Shown here piece after piece: positions 36,049 through 45,091 of a stretch of DNA of 64,000 bases. Source of the stretch: Halocatena salina (lineage in GTDB: Archaea > Halobacteriota > Halobacteria > Halobacteriales > Haloarculaceae). A program made the position numbers and the translations under genes. Within the stretch, counting starts at the first letter, position 1. Each line of letters opens with the position of its first letter. A model generated the notes under the pieces. That model was not told where the DNA came from. It searched no databases and saw nothing but the letters and a program-made list of their open reading frames with translations. The stretch spans positions 1 to 64,000 of the forward strand of contig NZ_CP096021.1 in the NCBI RefSeq assembly GCF_023115355.1, given 5' to 3'.

Positions 36049-37587
36049 TCAGTTCGAGGTCGTATTGTTTTGGATGATTTGAACGGATTCGTTGTCATGG
36101 ATAGTCATGGTTCCGATGACCGTCCCATTTGGTGCAACACGCTTTACGATCATCGATGGAGAAGCGGTTGACTCAGAGGTGTTCTGTCCTCTCGTTTGGT
36201 TAGTTGGGACATCGGTGTTTTCGAGGAAGTTCGTCACTGCAGCAGTTGATTCGACCTCCTGTACGTCACTCGTTTGGGCATTGACGAACGCAATGTAGGA
36301 GAGTCCGCTGTTATCAGTCGGGACGACCCGCACCTGCCAGTAGAGTTGTTCGTCGATGACGACGGGGAGAGGTTCAGATGGCGTAAATCGGTCCCAGTCC
36401 GTCGTTCGGGCGGCTTGGCGGACATAATCGGTCGCCTTCCGTGGTCCAAACATCGATCCGTTCGGCGTATATCGATGATACTGGCCCGTGCGGGCATCGA
36501 CGAGCCAAATCTCGGTGAGTCCTTGGGCATCGCCGTAGGGTTCAGCAGCCACTGCGTAGGTCGGTCCGTCGGTCGTTGACATGAGGAACGGCTGATCATT
36601 TCCATCCCCAGGGACAGGAGCGAGTTCGATCTCCTCATCATGAGAGGTGTAGGTGTTGAGGATGCCGTTGCGGTACTTTGTCGCGGTGACCCGTTCGCGA
36701 GTTAGCTCGAACGGATAGAGTTTTTGATCTTTCAGTGCTGGATGGTTACGGGCCTCCTCAGGCGAGAGATCAGTCGTCTCACCTGTCTCATCGACGAGCA
36801 TCACGCCACCCCATTTGGGTGTCGTGTGCGGTAGGGGTGTCCAGTGGAACTGGGGTTTCGTATAAGGGACAGCGATGTATTGGTTGTCCTCGTGAAGGAC
36901 CATGAACGGATCTGCATAATCAGCGAGGTATTGCTCGTGTTTGAGGAGTTGCCATCGATAATTGTTGTAAAAAGCCGTCCCGATGCCTTTCTTGAGATCT
37001 CCCGTGGTCGTCGATACTGCTGCGTTCTGGCTGCTCATATCGATCATGACCGTCCCGTGTTGCTGTCTCGTCAGCTGATTCCAGGTCCCATCCGGTGAAA
37101 GTGCATACGACCAGTGGGGTGTCCCGTTGTGGATGGTAATGTCTCCATCAGAGGTCTGGTATTTGGGAAAGTCCAGCGTGTTCGAAGCATAGCGATCGGC
37201 GACACTTTCGGGAAGGATACGGGGCTGGGTTGGATCCGTGTTGTGGAGTTGATCGATCGATTGGCTGTCGGCCATCGTCGCTTGCCCGAGGGTATTGGCG
37301 GCGAACGTGCCGGAAACGGTGGACAAAGCGAAGAGGCCAATGATACAGATGACAGTTATCGATGATGTCGACCCGCTTCCGACCTTGGCTCTGATGGTCA
37401 CTCCGAACCCGAGACAGAGGGGGATCCCGATCCAGAGGAGGGGCGTTGTATACACCCAGTACACGATCCCATGGAGCCAGGGACGGATGAACCAGATACC
37501 TCCACTAAGGAGCAACACAAACCCCATGCCAATGAACAGTGCTATGCTAGATGCACTGCCTGAACCATCAGTTTGATCGGAAGACAT
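36049..37587 (-). CDS. Large membrane-anchored hypothetical protein
   Basis: A 512-aa protein with three hydrophobic helices in the first 105 residues (about 14-35, 38-62 and 75-95). An external domain of about 400 residues follows, rich in Asp, Thr and Asn. It has repeated beta-type segments: HWSYALSPDGTWNQL, QYIAVPYTKPQFHW, WGGVMLVDETGETTDLSPEEA, TEIWLVDARTGQYHRY, and a final YIAFVNAQTSDVQEVES. The recurring 'value-of/DARTG' pattern suggests PepSY- or beta-propeller-like repeats. No catalytic motif is seen. I do not recognise a function; a surface or cell-envelope role is likely from topology. Confidence 0.7.
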   Translation of the reverse strand: MSSDQTDGSGSASSIALFIGMGFVLLLSGGIWFIRPWLHGIVYWVYTTPLLWIGIPLCLGFGVTIRAKVGSGSTSSITVICIIGLFALSTVSGTFAANTLGQATMADSQSIDQLHNTDPTQPRILPESVADRYASNTLDFPKYQTSDGDITIHNGTPHWSYALSPDGTWNQLTRQQHGTVMIDMSSQNAAVSTTTGDLKKGIGTAFYNNYRWQLLKHEQYLADYADPFMVLHEDNQYIAVPYTKPQFHWTPLPHTTPKWGGVMLVDETGETTDLSPEEARNHPALKDQKLYPFELTRERVTATKYRNGILNTYTSHDEEIELAPVPGDGNDQPFLMSTTDGPTYAVAAEPYGDAQGLTEIWLVDARTGQYHRYTPNGSMFGPRKATDYVRQAARTTDWDRFTPSEPLPVVIDEQLYWQVRVVPTDNSGLSYIAFVNAQTSDVQEVESTAAVTNFLENTDVPTNQTRGQNTSESTASPSMIVKRVAPNGTVIGTMTIHDNESVQIIQNNTTSN

Positions 37588-37886
37588 CTAGGAACACCTC
37601 CTCATAGTATGTGATTGGACGACCTGTCTTTCGGTAACCGAACGAACGAATATTGTTTCCATAGTTCCGCACGTATGTGAATACCAAATGAATCGAGCGC
37701 TACATCCGTTTCGATTGATGCGTCACTCGGCTTCTCTACTAGTTCCGACGAAGACTGCTCACTCAACAAGTGAGTGCAAACGTCAAACATCACTACCGTT
37801 TTCGACAGTAATGTGTTCACTAACAGCTGTTCGATCGAACGATGATGAACCTAGCATTGCTAACAAATTATGAATTTTGTGGTGTG

Positions 37887-38876
37887 CTATTCGTGTCCGA
37901 GGACGGCTATCGGCTCGTACGGTTCTTCGAGGTATTCGACATCGCTGTCGGAGAGATCAATCTCGATAGCTTCGACCGCTTCCTCCAAGTGCTCGACGCT
38001 CGATGTTCCATAAATGGGCGCGGTCACACCGTCTTTGTGGAGCAGCCATGCCAGGCTGATCTGGCTCATCGTGGCATCCATTTCGTCGGCAATCTCTCGA
38101 ACGCGCTCGTTGATCTCCCTGCTTTGTGGGGAGCCGTACCGATCTGAGGTCATCTCACGCATTTTATCGCTCTCTTCGTGTGGGCGGGCGAGGTAGCCAC
38201 CAGCGAGCGGACTCCACGGAATGACGCCAACGTTCTCTTGCTTGCAGTACGGCAACATCTCGCGCTCTTCCTCGCGGTAGACGAGATTATAGTGGTTTTG
38301 CATTGTCACAAAGCGGCCGAGATTCATCTGACAGCTCGTGTGGAGCGCCGTTGCAAACTGGTATGTCCACATCGAACTCGCACCGAGGTAGCGGACCTGA
38401 TTGCGACGAACAGCATCGTCGAGGACCCCCATTGTCGTCTCGATCGGCGTATCGTCATCCCAGCGGTGGATCTGGTAGAGATCGATGGTGTCCATGCCGA
38501 GCCGATTCAGGCTGTTCTCCAACTCCTGCTCGATAGTCTTTCGGGAGAGTCCTCCCGAATTCGGGTCATTCTCGCGCATCTGGCCCCAGACCTTCGTAGC
38601 GACCACCTGCTCGTCACGGTCGTATTCAGCGAGTGCCTCGCCAAGGATGCGTTCAGAGTCGCCGTAGGAGTAGATGTTTGCCGTATCGAAGAAGTTGATC
38701 CCGAGCTCGATCGCGCGATCGATGACTTTCGTCGATTGCTCTTTCCCGACAGTCCAATCGAACATGTCACCTCTCCCCGGACCACCAAAACTCATACAGC
38801 CGAGACATATCTTGCTTACCGTCATCCCAGTGTTACCGAGTGTTGTGTATTCCACTTGAAAAGAAAGGTCGACCAA
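37887..38876 (-). CDS. Aldo/keto reductase
   Basis: A 329-aa TIM-barrel NAD(P)H-dependent oxidoreductase. Family motifs are EYTTLGNTGMTVSKICLGCMSFG at the N terminus, INFFDTANIYSYGDSERILGEAL (catalytic Asp and Tyr), VATKVWGQM (catalytic Lys), DTIDLYQIHRWD (His), and a C-terminal cofactor-binding region. It resembles the YajO/YccK-type AKR group. The substrate is not predictable. Monocistronic. In 37588-37886 no gene is seen. Confidence 0.92.
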   Translation of the reverse strand: MVDLSFQVEYTTLGNTGMTVSKICLGCMSFGGPGRGDMFDWTVGKEQSTKVIDRAIELGINFFDTANIYSYGDSERILGEALAEYDRDEQVVATKVWGQMRENDPNSGGLSRKTIEQELENSLNRLGMDTIDLYQIHRWDDDTPIETTMGVLDDAVRRNQVRYLGASSMWTYQFATALHTSCQMNLGRFVTMQNHYNLVYREEEREMLPYCKQENVGVIPWSPLAGGYLARPHEESDKMREMTSDRYGSPQSREINERVREIADEMDATMSQISLAWLLHKDGVTAPIYGTSSVEHLEEAVEAIEIDLSDSDVEYLEEPYEPIAVLGHE

Positions 38877-39166
38877 CGTAATAACTCCTTTCCTGACTTA
38901 TACTCACGGACGTGGGTCCGTAAAGACATCTGGCATTTTGACGATGTTGAGCGCAGCAAGCGCAGTATCACTAGTTTCTCCCAATTTCACAGAATAAAGA
39001 GGCAGTGGGAGGGAGTAAGAGAGACATTGTAAATGAGAGAAGCGACAGCAGCTCCAGAGAAAAAAGGGGATGATACCATCCTCTAGTTCGAATGCGCTCT
39101 TCGAAGCCCGCTAGAAGTTCAATGGCAGCGCTTTCCATCGCCCTGAGCGCAGTCGCCACCCGATCG

Positions 39167-39250
39167 TCGCTAGTTCGACGTCGACATTGAGCGCGAGGCG
39201 GGCATCGTCCGCGAGAGTACGTGAGAGGGGCTGAGAGCTGCTGTCGAGCG
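39167..39250. repeat. Dispersed repeat shared with 42850-42934
   Basis: About 83 bases (TCGACATTGAGCGCGAGG...CGAGAGTACGTGAGAGG) almost identical to part of the recombinase remnant at 42848-43190. On the minus strand it reads LSRTLADDARLALNVDVE. Surrounding 38960-39430 contains no intact gene. Confidence 0.6.
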
Positions 39251-39433
39251 TCTGTATGACCCGGCACGTACGTTCACCATTACAGATACGATTCCGGAAC
39301 CAATCGATTCGGTACAGTAAGTGGGCGGAGGCCAGTGGGCTACACCGTGGTTCGGCGGGCTAGGGGGAGTGATGTGGGTATACTCTTTTGTATCGCCCGA
39401 AAACGCTGTTGTCTCTTTAGCTCGGGCTAGCCG

Positions 39434-39937
39434 TCAGTCTTCGGCAGTGAGGCCGAAGTATCCAGCGAGTGTCCCAAAGCCAATGGCCCCAAGGAGTGAT
39501 CCCAGCCGCAGTCCGAACGCCTGCAAGGATGGCTTCGGTGTGAATCGATGAAGCTTCGTTTCATAGTAGTGCCCGTCTTTGTGGACGTAAACGGTTGTTG
39601 CGTCGCCCTTTGATCTAGTAGGAATGAGCGTGGCCCACGGCTCGGGCGCTTCGTCCAAGGGAACGGTTGGGCCGTTCTCTATCAGGATACCGTTCCAGGT
39701 GGCGTTGTAGCCACTCTCGAACAAGCGCTGGGCAGGTACCGAGAGGTTCTGGTAATGCACTGTTGGTACGTCTCCGACCTGTTTTTTCTCCGTCTCAATA
39801 GCGGACTGGTTAACAGGTTCCTGATGGACACCCATCTCTATGTGAGCGTCGTAGTTCGGGACCGGAGAGACGAGCGGGGCCCCAAACAGTGGGACAGCGA
39901 TGAGTACCGCAATAACGGCGCGGTGGCGACGGTTCAT
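39434..39937 (-). CDS. Membrane-anchored hypothetical protein of ABC operon
   Basis: A 167-aa protein with an N-terminal signal-anchor helix (residues 6-25, AVIAVLIAVPLFGAPLV), an external domain of about 100 residues, and a C-terminal helix (LGSLLGAIGFGTLAGYFGL). Its start overlaps the stop of the ABC permease by 4 bases, so it is the third gene of a coupled ATPase-permease-accessory unit. This three-gene set recurs in haloarchaea. The external domain could sense or bind the substrate. No family name. Confidence 0.7.
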   Translation of the reverse strand: MNRRHRAVIAVLIAVPLFGAPLVSPVPNYDAHIEMGVHQEPVNQSAIETEKKQVGDVPTVHYQNLSVPAQRLFESGYNATWNGILIENGPTVPLDEAPEPWATLIPTRSKGDATTVYVHKDGHYYETKLHRFTPKPSLQAFGLRLGSLLGAIGFGTLAGYFGLTAED

Positions 39938-40713
39938 GCCAGATCACCTCGCTGGAACCGGAGATATGCCACCCCGAGTGGCACAAGGAGCCAGCCAGCC
40001 AGAATCACGCCCCCAAACCATCCCTTCAGATAGAACGGGATCGTGTCAAGCGCAGTCGCGTCGATGTGAACGAACGCGAATTTCGGATTGAACCGCGTGA
40101 TGAGATAGTACCAGGGTGGAAGGGTTTGAGACGTGAACAGGAACGTTTTGATCACCGCGAGCACCGAATCCCAGACGAACGCAAACAGGAATGCAAGCCA
40201 CACTGCGCCCCACGTCGCCATGGTCGTAGAGCGAACCGCCGCTGAAAACGCGATCGCGACCGCAACGAAGACCACCCCGAGCACCAGTATTTTGCCGCCG
40301 AGGCGCGCATAGGCCATGACCGACGGCGACGTCTCAACCAGCACGGCGTAGTGGGCACCGACAACGGCGAACGCGATGCCCACTGTTACCGCGACGACGG
40401 CTGCTCGACCGAGTAGTTTGCCGATGACGACATCGCGGCGCGTGTGGGGCTGTGCGAGCAGGAACTGCAAACTGCCTGACTCGCGCTCACCCACGATCAC
40501 ATTGTACCCTAGGAGCGTTCCCACGACCGCGACGACGCTGGCTACGGCCCGGTACAGGTCAGCCACCACAGCGGGCTCGGCTGGAGTGACCATCGCAAAT
40601 TTGTAATACGTATAGAAGGCCAGAAACGCCGTGAACAGGCTCGTCACGAGCAACAGCAGCCGTGATCTGATGGCGTCTTGGAACTCTTTTTTCGCGACTA
40701 GTAGCGTACTCAT
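39934..40713 (-). CDS. ABC-2 type transporter permease
   Basis: A 259-aa permease with six hydrophobic helices. The N terminus LVAKKEFQDAIRSRLLLL is the cytoplasmic elbow helix typical of ABC-2/NosY-like permeases, followed by the intracellular loop VGERESGSLQFLLAQPHTRRDVVIGKLLGR. It exports a drug, lipid or peptide, or acts as a copper/nitrous-oxide-type exporter; substrate unknown. Overlaps the ATPase stop and the accessory start by 4 bases each. Confidence 0.88.
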   Translation of the reverse strand: MSTLLVAKKEFQDAIRSRLLLLVTSLFTAFLAFYTYYKFAMVTPAEPAVVADLYRAVASVVAVVGTLLGYNVIVGERESGSLQFLLAQPHTRRDVVIGKLLGRAAVVAVTVGIAFAVVGAHYAVLVETSPSVMAYARLGGKILVLGVVFVAVAIAFSAAVRSTTMATWGAVWLAFLFAFVWDSVLAVIKTFLFTSQTLPPWYYLITRFNPKFAFVHIDATALDTIPFYLKGWFGGVILAGWLLVPLGVAYLRFQRGDLA

Positions 40714-41663
40714 TGGATAGCTTCCTCGCTAGACCGATCGTGGGTGGTCGTCGATGGGGTACCGTCCTCGGTGTAGGCTATGAAGAGGTCTTCGAGTGAG
40801 GTTTTCGTCAGGTCGAAATCCTGAACCGATGCACCGGCTGCTTCGAGTTCGTTCAGGACGGTCGTTTTCGCTGCATCCACACAGTGTACCGTCACGGTCG
40901 TGCCGGTGGCACTAGCTGTCGAGACAGCATCCAGTGCACGGAGAGCCGGAAGTGCTGACTCACGCACCTGATCAACTTCGACGGTGAGAGTCGTCTCGGC
41001 TTCGACGGTCTCGCGTAAGCCGGCAATAGTGTCCTTAGCGATAAGTGCTCCATCCTGAAGGATGCCTACGCGGTCACAGACGGCCTCGACTTGTCCGAGG
41101 ATGTGACTCGAAAAGAAGATTGTCGCGCCCCGGTCGGCTTCGTCCCGGACGATTTCGCGCATCGTGTGGACGCCCTCTGGATCGAGTCCCGACGACGGCT
41201 CGTCGAGAATCAACAGGTCGGGCTGACCGACGAGGGCGGTCCCCAACATGAGCCGTTGGGCCATTCCTTTCGAGTACCTACCAGCCCTTCGGTCGACCGC
41301 GTCCTGGATGCCGACGCGCTCGGCAATCGCCTCCGGATCGTCGTTCGCTCCAGTCGAGTCGATGACGAACTGGAGGTGCTGGCGACCAGTCAGGCGATCG
41401 TACACATCGAATCCCTCGGGCAGGACGCCTGTGCGCTGACAGATAGCCTGTGATTCGGTTTGGGCGTCGTAGCCGAACACAGATATCTGTCCTTCGGTGG
41501 GTCGGATATAATCGAGCAAACAATTAATGACAGTCGATTTGCCCGCGCCGTTCGGACCGAGAAAGCCGAACACGGTGCCGTCCTCAACGACGAGATCGAG
41601 ATCGTCGACGGCAGTCACACCGCCGTACTGCTTCGTCACTCCTTTCAGTTCGATTGCAGTCAT
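40710..41663 (-). CDS. ABC transporter ATP-binding protein
   Basis: A 317-aa ATPase of the drug/ABC-2 type. Walker A GPNGAGKST is at 36-44, the signature YSKGMAQRL replaces the canonical LSGGQ (usual for this subfamily), Walker B is LLILDEPSSGLDP, and the H-loop is in FFSSHILGQVE. The C-terminal ~90 residues form an accessory domain. First gene of the three-gene operon. Its upstream region faces a divergent gene across an operator-like palindrome array (41806-41889). Confidence 0.92.
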   Translation of the reverse strand: MTAIELKGVTKQYGGVTAVDDLDLVVEDGTVFGFLGPNGAGKSTVINCLLDYIRPTEGQISVFGYDAQTESQAICQRTGVLPEGFDVYDRLTGRQHLQFVIDSTGANDDPEAIAERVGIQDAVDRRAGRYSKGMAQRLMLGTALVGQPDLLILDEPSSGLDPEGVHTMREIVRDEADRGATIFFSSHILGQVEAVCDRVGILQDGALIAKDTIAGLRETVEAETTLTVEVDQVRESALPALRALDAVSTASATGTTVTVHCVDAAKTTVLNELEAAGASVQDFDLTKTSLEDLFIAYTEDGTPSTTTHDRSSEEAIQ

Positions 41664-41805
41664 CCAACCGGTTGTGCCGATGGCACTGTATTAAAGGGAT
41701 AAGACTGTTTCCACCATATATCGTCAATATACTGCCGTACACCACCGATTTGGCCTAATCTGCGTAGTGGGATTGGCAGTATAGCGTTGCAGACCGCTGA
41801 GTTCC

Positions 41806-41889
41806 GGTATACGGGCTTGTGGATCGAGAGATACGCATCGGTATAGCGCGGTATACTGCGGATGTAGAGTGGTATACCACAGTATACCG
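41806..41889. promoter_or_regulatory. GGTATAC palindrome array in a divergent promoter
   Basis: Copies of GGTATA/TATACC occur near 41806, 41839, 41849-41858 (CGGTATACTG), 41870-41879 (TGGTATACCA, perfect palindrome) and 41880-41889 (CAGTATACCG). The second and last are exact inverted copies of each other with the palindrome between. The array lies between divergent genes starting at 41663 (minus) and 41942 (plus), so one regulator could control both. A TATA-like GTATATATCC follows at 41911-41920. Confidence 0.5.
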
Positions 41890-41941
41890 TCTTCCGACGA
41901 GTAGACAGAGGTATATATCCTATCATGAATAGAATTGCTGT

Positions 41942-42670
41942 ATGGATGAGAGATCGGCCTCGCTGCTCACAAAAACACAGCGACAACGGCTTCAAAATGA
42001 GTTCGAGAATGTTGACACCGACGCGAAACAGCGTGATCAACGGCTGATTCGACAACGAATTCAGGCAGGGGTGTTCGATTTCCGACTGCTCGCCAGCTAT
42101 CCCGACAGGCAATACGACTTGGCATTTAATGACGTCACTGAAGAGGAGTTGCGGTTGGCGTTGGCAGACACCTACTTGGCTGTCGAACGGCTTCGTGTGT
42201 TGCAGCAGTATGATCGGGACCAACTGCTACGGGAGGCACGGAACCGTGCTGAGACAGTCTCCGCACAAACAGATGATGTGCGGTCCCTCGACCGACTCGC
42301 TCTGCAGACGGAGTCCGAAATACGCCAGCAAACTGAGGAACGACTCGGCGTGAGTCGCTGGGTGCGACGGGCGAGAACCGGCATCATCCTTGGCGGCTGC
42401 GGGCTGTTCGTTTCTGCCGTATCATATACTCTTCTCGGTGGGTTCGTCGGAAGACTCTCAGCAGTTCCCGGGCTTATGTTTGGTGGAGGCGCAGTGGTGG
42501 CTGGATTGCTCGTTGGTCTCAGCGCGATGATGATTGTTGGTCACGAGTTGCTCGCGATTCTCACTGCTGGCAAGGCGCTTGTAAACCAAATCCGGGCGTG
42601 GTGGCAGACGATCCAGCAGCGGGTGCGAACGGTTCGGATCTGGCTTGTGAACGACGATCGGTCGGCGTGA
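41942..42670 (+). CDS. Coiled-coil plus two-helix membrane protein
   Basis: A 242-aa protein. Residues 1-140 are highly charged and helical (LLTKTQRQRLQNEFENVDTDAKQRDQRLIRQRIQAGVFDF, later ERLRVLQQYDRDQLLREARN), with a likely coiled coil. Two membrane helices (about residues 150-172 and 180-205) and a basic tail follow. Similar charged-plus-membrane proteins are common in haloarchaeal genomes without known function. The start is 22 bases after a TATA-like GTATATATCC, nearly leaderless, inside the palindrome-controlled divergent promoter. Confidence 0.6.
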   Translation: MDERSASLLTKTQRQRLQNEFENVDTDAKQRDQRLIRQRIQAGVFDFRLLASYPDRQYDLAFNDVTEEELRLALADTYLAVERLRVLQQYDRDQLLREARNRAETVSAQTDDVRSLDRLALQTESEIRQQTEERLGVSRWVRRARTGIILGGCGLFVSAVSYTLLGGFVGRLSAVPGLMFGGGAVVAGLLVGLSAMMIVGHELLAILTAGKALVNQIRAWWQTIQQRVRTVRIWLVNDDRSA

Positions 42671-42847
42671 GAAGCGTTGGGGATCCATTGAGGAGCGACG
42701 GCAGCCTGCACGGACGACACGGCTTCCCTGCCACTCGATAAATCGAAAAATCGCATCGACACTTCGGCTCGCAGTAGGGCCGGAGCTACCGCTATAGTTG
42801 CTCGTATTATCAGACATCATAATGGACTGTCATCATCTCTCTGGAAG

Positions 42848-43190
42848 ATCGCTAGTTTCGACGTCGACATCGAGCGCGAGGCGGGCATCGTCCGCGAGAG
42901 TACGTGAGAGGTTCCGAGAGTTGATGCCAGCAGTCCAGACAACGCTGTACAGACATCGATGAACTCGGCGGCGACCGTCGTTCGGCGAGCCAACCGAGAG
43001 AGTTCTCGCTCATACATGTAATCGTACTGCCGTCTTTCACGGCTGCAAGCAACGCTTGGCAGTCTTCCCGATCCCATCGGAGCCTGAGCCGAACTCAGAG
43101 TAGACATCGAGATCGTCCACACCTGCGTCTTCGAGGCGTTCCCGACAGTCATACCACTGGTGAGAGACGGATCTTAGAGCGCGTCCGCTT
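42848..43190 (-). pseudogene. Remnant of a serine recombinase/resolvase
   Basis: Pieces of a serine recombinase appear in different minus-strand frames. CRERLEDAGVDDLDVYSEFGSGSDG resembles the RDELxxxxxxxGxxxDVYxDxGSG segment, LLAAVKDG follows, and MYERELSRLARRT resembles the HELSRLARS motif. No single frame is open across them and the N-terminal catalytic serine region is absent. A copy of its distal part occurs at 39167-39250. It is the relic of a mobile element or phage/plasmid resolution system. Confidence 0.45.
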
Positions 43191-43295
43191 GTCTTCCCAT
43201 ACTAGTTCAGTCACAGTGAGCTCATCGGACGAAGTGGACATGCCGTACACTGTGGATCGGTAATCGTATTGAGAACAGTGATGTAAACTGTATTA

Positions 43296-43511
43296 TCAAT
43301 CTGGTATTCCCGCGAAGTAAAAGACAAGCGCGACCCCAGTCGCACTCCCTGCAGCGGTCAGTGCTGCGTTGAGGAAGGTGTTTCTCGGGAGCACGAGGCC
43401 GATGAGAACGCCAGCGCTGAATGCAATGACCCACGCCAAAAGCGCGTACTGAAGCGATGAGAGTTTCCGAACCCAGTTATCAATTCTGTTGTAGATTGGT
43501 TTGATCTGCAT
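43296..43511 (-). CDS. Small two-helix membrane protein beside the halocin-like gene
   Basis: A 71-aa protein with two helices (about residues 21-42 and 48-67) ending ALVFYFAGIPD, and a basic N-terminal amphipathic region (MQIKPIYNRIDNWVRKL). It lies 168 bases downstream of the halocin C8-like gene on the same strand. Halocin C8 clusters contain small membrane proteins suspected of export or immunity, so a link is likely but not shown. No ORF is seen in 43191-43295 or 43512-43679. Confidence 0.6.
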   Translation of the reverse strand: MQIKPIYNRIDNWVRKLSSLQYALLAWVIAFSAGVLIGLVLPRNTFLNAALTAAGSATGVALVFYFAGIPD

Positions 43512-43679
43512 AATGCCTAGTAACTGTTGTGAGGTTCACTCGAATATATAGTCGTGATATCTATCAGTTGTTTCTCCTGCCGCATTCGCTGGAAATGAAC
43601 CCGTTCGAAAACTTCTGGTGGCAGCAGAGAGATGATCGGCTTTTTATTACCCTATCGAATCTTCCTATCTGGATTAAGT

Positions 43680-44501
43680 TCACCAGAAACAATTATAACA
43701 CATACCGCATGACCCGATGCCAAGATTGGTGAAAAAGGCACACGCAATACAGCCACCTAATCCAACGCCGGTCATCGCTGCTGCACATGTCGAAACACAA
43801 AATCCTTTACTCACAACGGCTCCGGCACAGCTCGTACACGTATACACACAAGATCCCTCAGTTGATGCCACCGGTTCAACAGAGGCTGCTGAAAGGTCGC
43901 CACCAGTTGCATCAACATGGTATCGTTGGACATTGGCCGTGTCCTCGTTCACCGTTCCGGCAGCTACTTTGAATCCGCTACTGTTATGCGTATAAACCGC
44001 GGAGATGACGTCCTCTTCGACAGCGTGTTCTAACTGCTCTAGTTCGGTATCGGTTGCCATTCGAGCAATCGTAATCGACGATTCATCACTAACAAGAAAC
44101 GTGGTGCTTTCAGCTGGAATAGGTCTGAATTCGGCTGGAAGCTTCTGTCGGAGTTCCGGTGTCTGTGCGAGATTCAGTTCGAGTTTCGCTTCAACAGAAT
44201 TCCCGATTTCGGTATTGGTCAGTGTCCCGAGGTTAGTCTGGAACTCGGTGTGGGTGATCGTTCTTCCATCAAGTTCTCGTTGTTTCACGACAGCCTCCTC
44301 GACCGACAATGTGCCGACCACATCCTCAATTTGTTGGATATGTGTCTTATCGAGGATTTTCTCGATGTGAACATCGGATGGGTTCGGCTCCGCTGATACG
44401 CCTGCCGGAAGTCCAACCGCACCGACAACCCCTGCAGCACCGAGTTTCTTGAGCACGTTTCGTCTGTTTACAGTTCTATTATTATGTTCTGCACTCCTCA
44501 T
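43680..44501 (-). CDS. Halocin C8-like bacteriocin precursor
   Basis: A 273-aa preproprotein. The N-terminal Tat signal NRRNVLKKLGAAGVVGAVG is followed by a middle domain of about 170 residues. The C terminus is a 56-residue peptide from C218 with ten cysteines: CVYTC-TSC-GFC-STC-GGCIAC-GSC-GMCYNCFW. This matches the plan of halocin C8, in which one gene makes both immunity protein (N part) and a disulfide-rich peptide (C part). Cleavage probably falls before the STEGSC segment near residue 214. The spacing of cysteines differs from classical C8, so this is a variant. The 71-aa membrane protein follows. Confidence 0.8.
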   Translation of the reverse strand: MRSAEHNNRTVNRRNVLKKLGAAGVVGAVGLPAGVSAEPNPSDVHIEKILDKTHIQQIEDVVGTLSVEEAVVKQRELDGRTITHTEFQTNLGTLTNTEIGNSVEAKLELNLAQTPELRQKLPAEFRPIPAESTTFLVSDESSITIARMATDTELEQLEHAVEEDVISAVYTHNSSGFKVAAGTVNEDTANVQRYHVDATGGDLSAASVEPVASTEGSCVYTCTSCAGAVVSKGFCVSTCAAAMTGVGLGGCIACAFFTNLGIGSCGMCYNCFW

Positions 44502-44902
44502 ACATCAATATAAAAATTATTTTCTTATTAATGTATCGGTTTTAAATACATTATTATTGATGATTAATGGTCGGCTGCTGTAGCGGCTCTCGCGATCTAA
44601 CCTGCGGCAAGGAGTTGTCCCAGACGGTGTAATCGTCGATGAGACTGTCAAGCTCGACAATCTACCGCTTCAGCTTCTTTGAACTACCGCCTGAATTCAA
44701 CACCGCTAGTGATTCACTAGGATTCATCAATTCGTTATGGCTCAACAGTATCGGAGGTGAATATATTCACGCGAATTTCCACGGTGCATTCTCCCCTTTG
44801 CTCGCTCATGGTGCGATCAATCCACAGGCGAACCAGCGGCTCCCACGAACAGACGGAGAGCCACCAGTATGGAACGTTGATGCAAAGCGGAGCTGAACGC
44901 CG

Positions 44903-45091
44903 ATGAACGCTCCCTCGCTGAACGTTCTCATCGTACAAGTGACGATCTGGGAGGGACGGAGTTCGATCCACCCTGCCCGGTATGTCATCGAACGATTCAA
45001 CGAGAATGGCACCCTCATCGACGGCACGTACGAGGACTGGCTCGAGCAGTTCGTTCCGTCTGCTGTCGGTACTCCGGAGGCTGGCGTATGA
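44903..45091 (+). CDS. Small ORF upstream of the luciferase-domain gene
   Basis: A 62-aa ORF, MNAPSLNVLIVQVTIWEG...EDWLEQFVPSAVGTPEAGV, whose TGA overlaps the next ATG by 4 bases (ATGA at 45088), as in the following junction. The coupling suggests it is translated, though the start may be further upstream and the peptide may be the tail of a longer decayed protein. Upstream frames between 44640 and 44900 are inconsistent. No family is recognised. Confidence 0.4.
   Translation: MNAPSLNVLIVQVTIWEGRSSIHPARYVIERFNENGTLIDGTYEDWLEQFVPSAVGTPEAGV

Noticed and set aside
38178-39032. 284-codon plus-strand frame
   Set aside because: Antisense of the aldo/keto reductase; no independent support.
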